Origin: RGIG8597 sp045133795
GTDB taxonomy: Bacteria > Spirochaetota > GWE2-31-10
Reading direction: 5' to 3'
DNA: 30,812 nucleotides
Assembly: GCA_045133795.1 (NCBI GenBank)
Contig: JBGUUT010000101.1
Location: forward strand, 1 to 30,812
The notes below the pieces were generated by a model. That model made no database searches. It was not told the DNA's origin and saw only the letters and a list, made by a program, of their open reading frames with translations. Below, in pieces: positions 30,689 to 30,812 of this stretch. The position numbers and the translations under genes were made by a program. Within the stretch, counting starts at the first letter, position 1. Every line of letters starts with the position of its first letter.

Positions 30689-30812
30689 ACAAAACAAGTA
30701 AAAAGCTAGACAAGCTTGAAATGAGAAAGTCAATATCGGTACAGTCAAAAAAGACCCTAATTTTTTAAGCAACTGAAGACTGAACTTCAAATCTTTCTCT
30801 GTAAATACTTGG

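Noticed and set aside
30650..30811. Open frame on the minus strand reaching the right edge and ending three bases before the antitoxin start
   Set aside because: It runs through the promoter/operator region of the toxin-antitoxin pair and the product is unrecognisable. A second short frame stopping at 30765 (ending FEVQSSVA) could be the true end of a gene outside the window, but 15 codons are not enough to call it.

Overview
The window looks like a low-GC chromosomal segment of a host-associated spirochaete, most likely a Treponema. The reasons are the number of small lipoproteins with spirochaete-like lipoboxes, BspA-type leucine-rich-repeat surface lipoproteins, an envelope-protein promoter containing a homopolymeric G tract (a known Treponema pallidum mode of control), a very large class III adenylate cyclase, and an AT-rich coding style. 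The genus is inferred from gene content; no rRNA is present to confirm it.

Layout. 1-462: the tail of a probable ABC-type permease, then a YtrA-like GntR regulator. 550-6582 (minus strand): a 911-residue exported protein with weak alpha-2-macroglobulin character, tRNA-Asp, a clostripain-like lipoprotein, a YkgJ-type Cys-cluster protein, tRNA-Tyr, tRNA-Thr and an exported parvulin-type foldase. 6817-10213 (plus): glycogen debranching enzyme, thymidylate kinase with an altered P-loop, and a flavodoxin-like protein. 10364-12267 (plus): a two-gene envelope unit (PD40-type lipoprotein plus probable outer-membrane beta-barrel) behind a promoter whose -35/-10 spacer holds G8. 12362-13606 (minus): NADP isocitrate dehydrogenase. 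13884-18921 (plus): two paralogous BspA-like lipoprotein genes, each with its own promoter and structured leader. 19018-22176 (minus): U32/RlhA-like protein and an orphan PotD-like lipoprotein. 22373-25115 (plus): CAP-domain protein, GerMN protein, tRNA-Met(CAT), FemAB-like transferase. 25155-28595 (minus): adenylate cyclase with a decayed STAND-type ATPase region. 28827-29872 (plus): azlC-azlD. 30038-30647 (minus): a Phd/YefM-ParE toxin-antitoxin pair.

Most interesting signals. (1) The G8 tract at 10374-10381 lies between a perfect TTGACA and an extended -10, so slippage would change spacer length and switch a lipoprotein/outer-membrane pair. (2) The two BspA-like genes have matching leaders in which a 12-bp hairpin at the predicted 5' end differs at two base pairs by compensating changes on both arms, and each also has a second 7-bp hairpin. 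That points to a selected RNA structure rather than chance similarity. (3) The G8-controlled transcript also starts with an 11-bp hairpin, so all three lipoprotein transcripts in this window appear to carry a 5'-terminal stem-loop. (4) The first BspA-like gene contains an exact 690-bp tandem domain duplication and shares segments with its neighbour, giving substrate for recombination.

All functions were assigned by reading motifs in the translated sequence; no database search was run.
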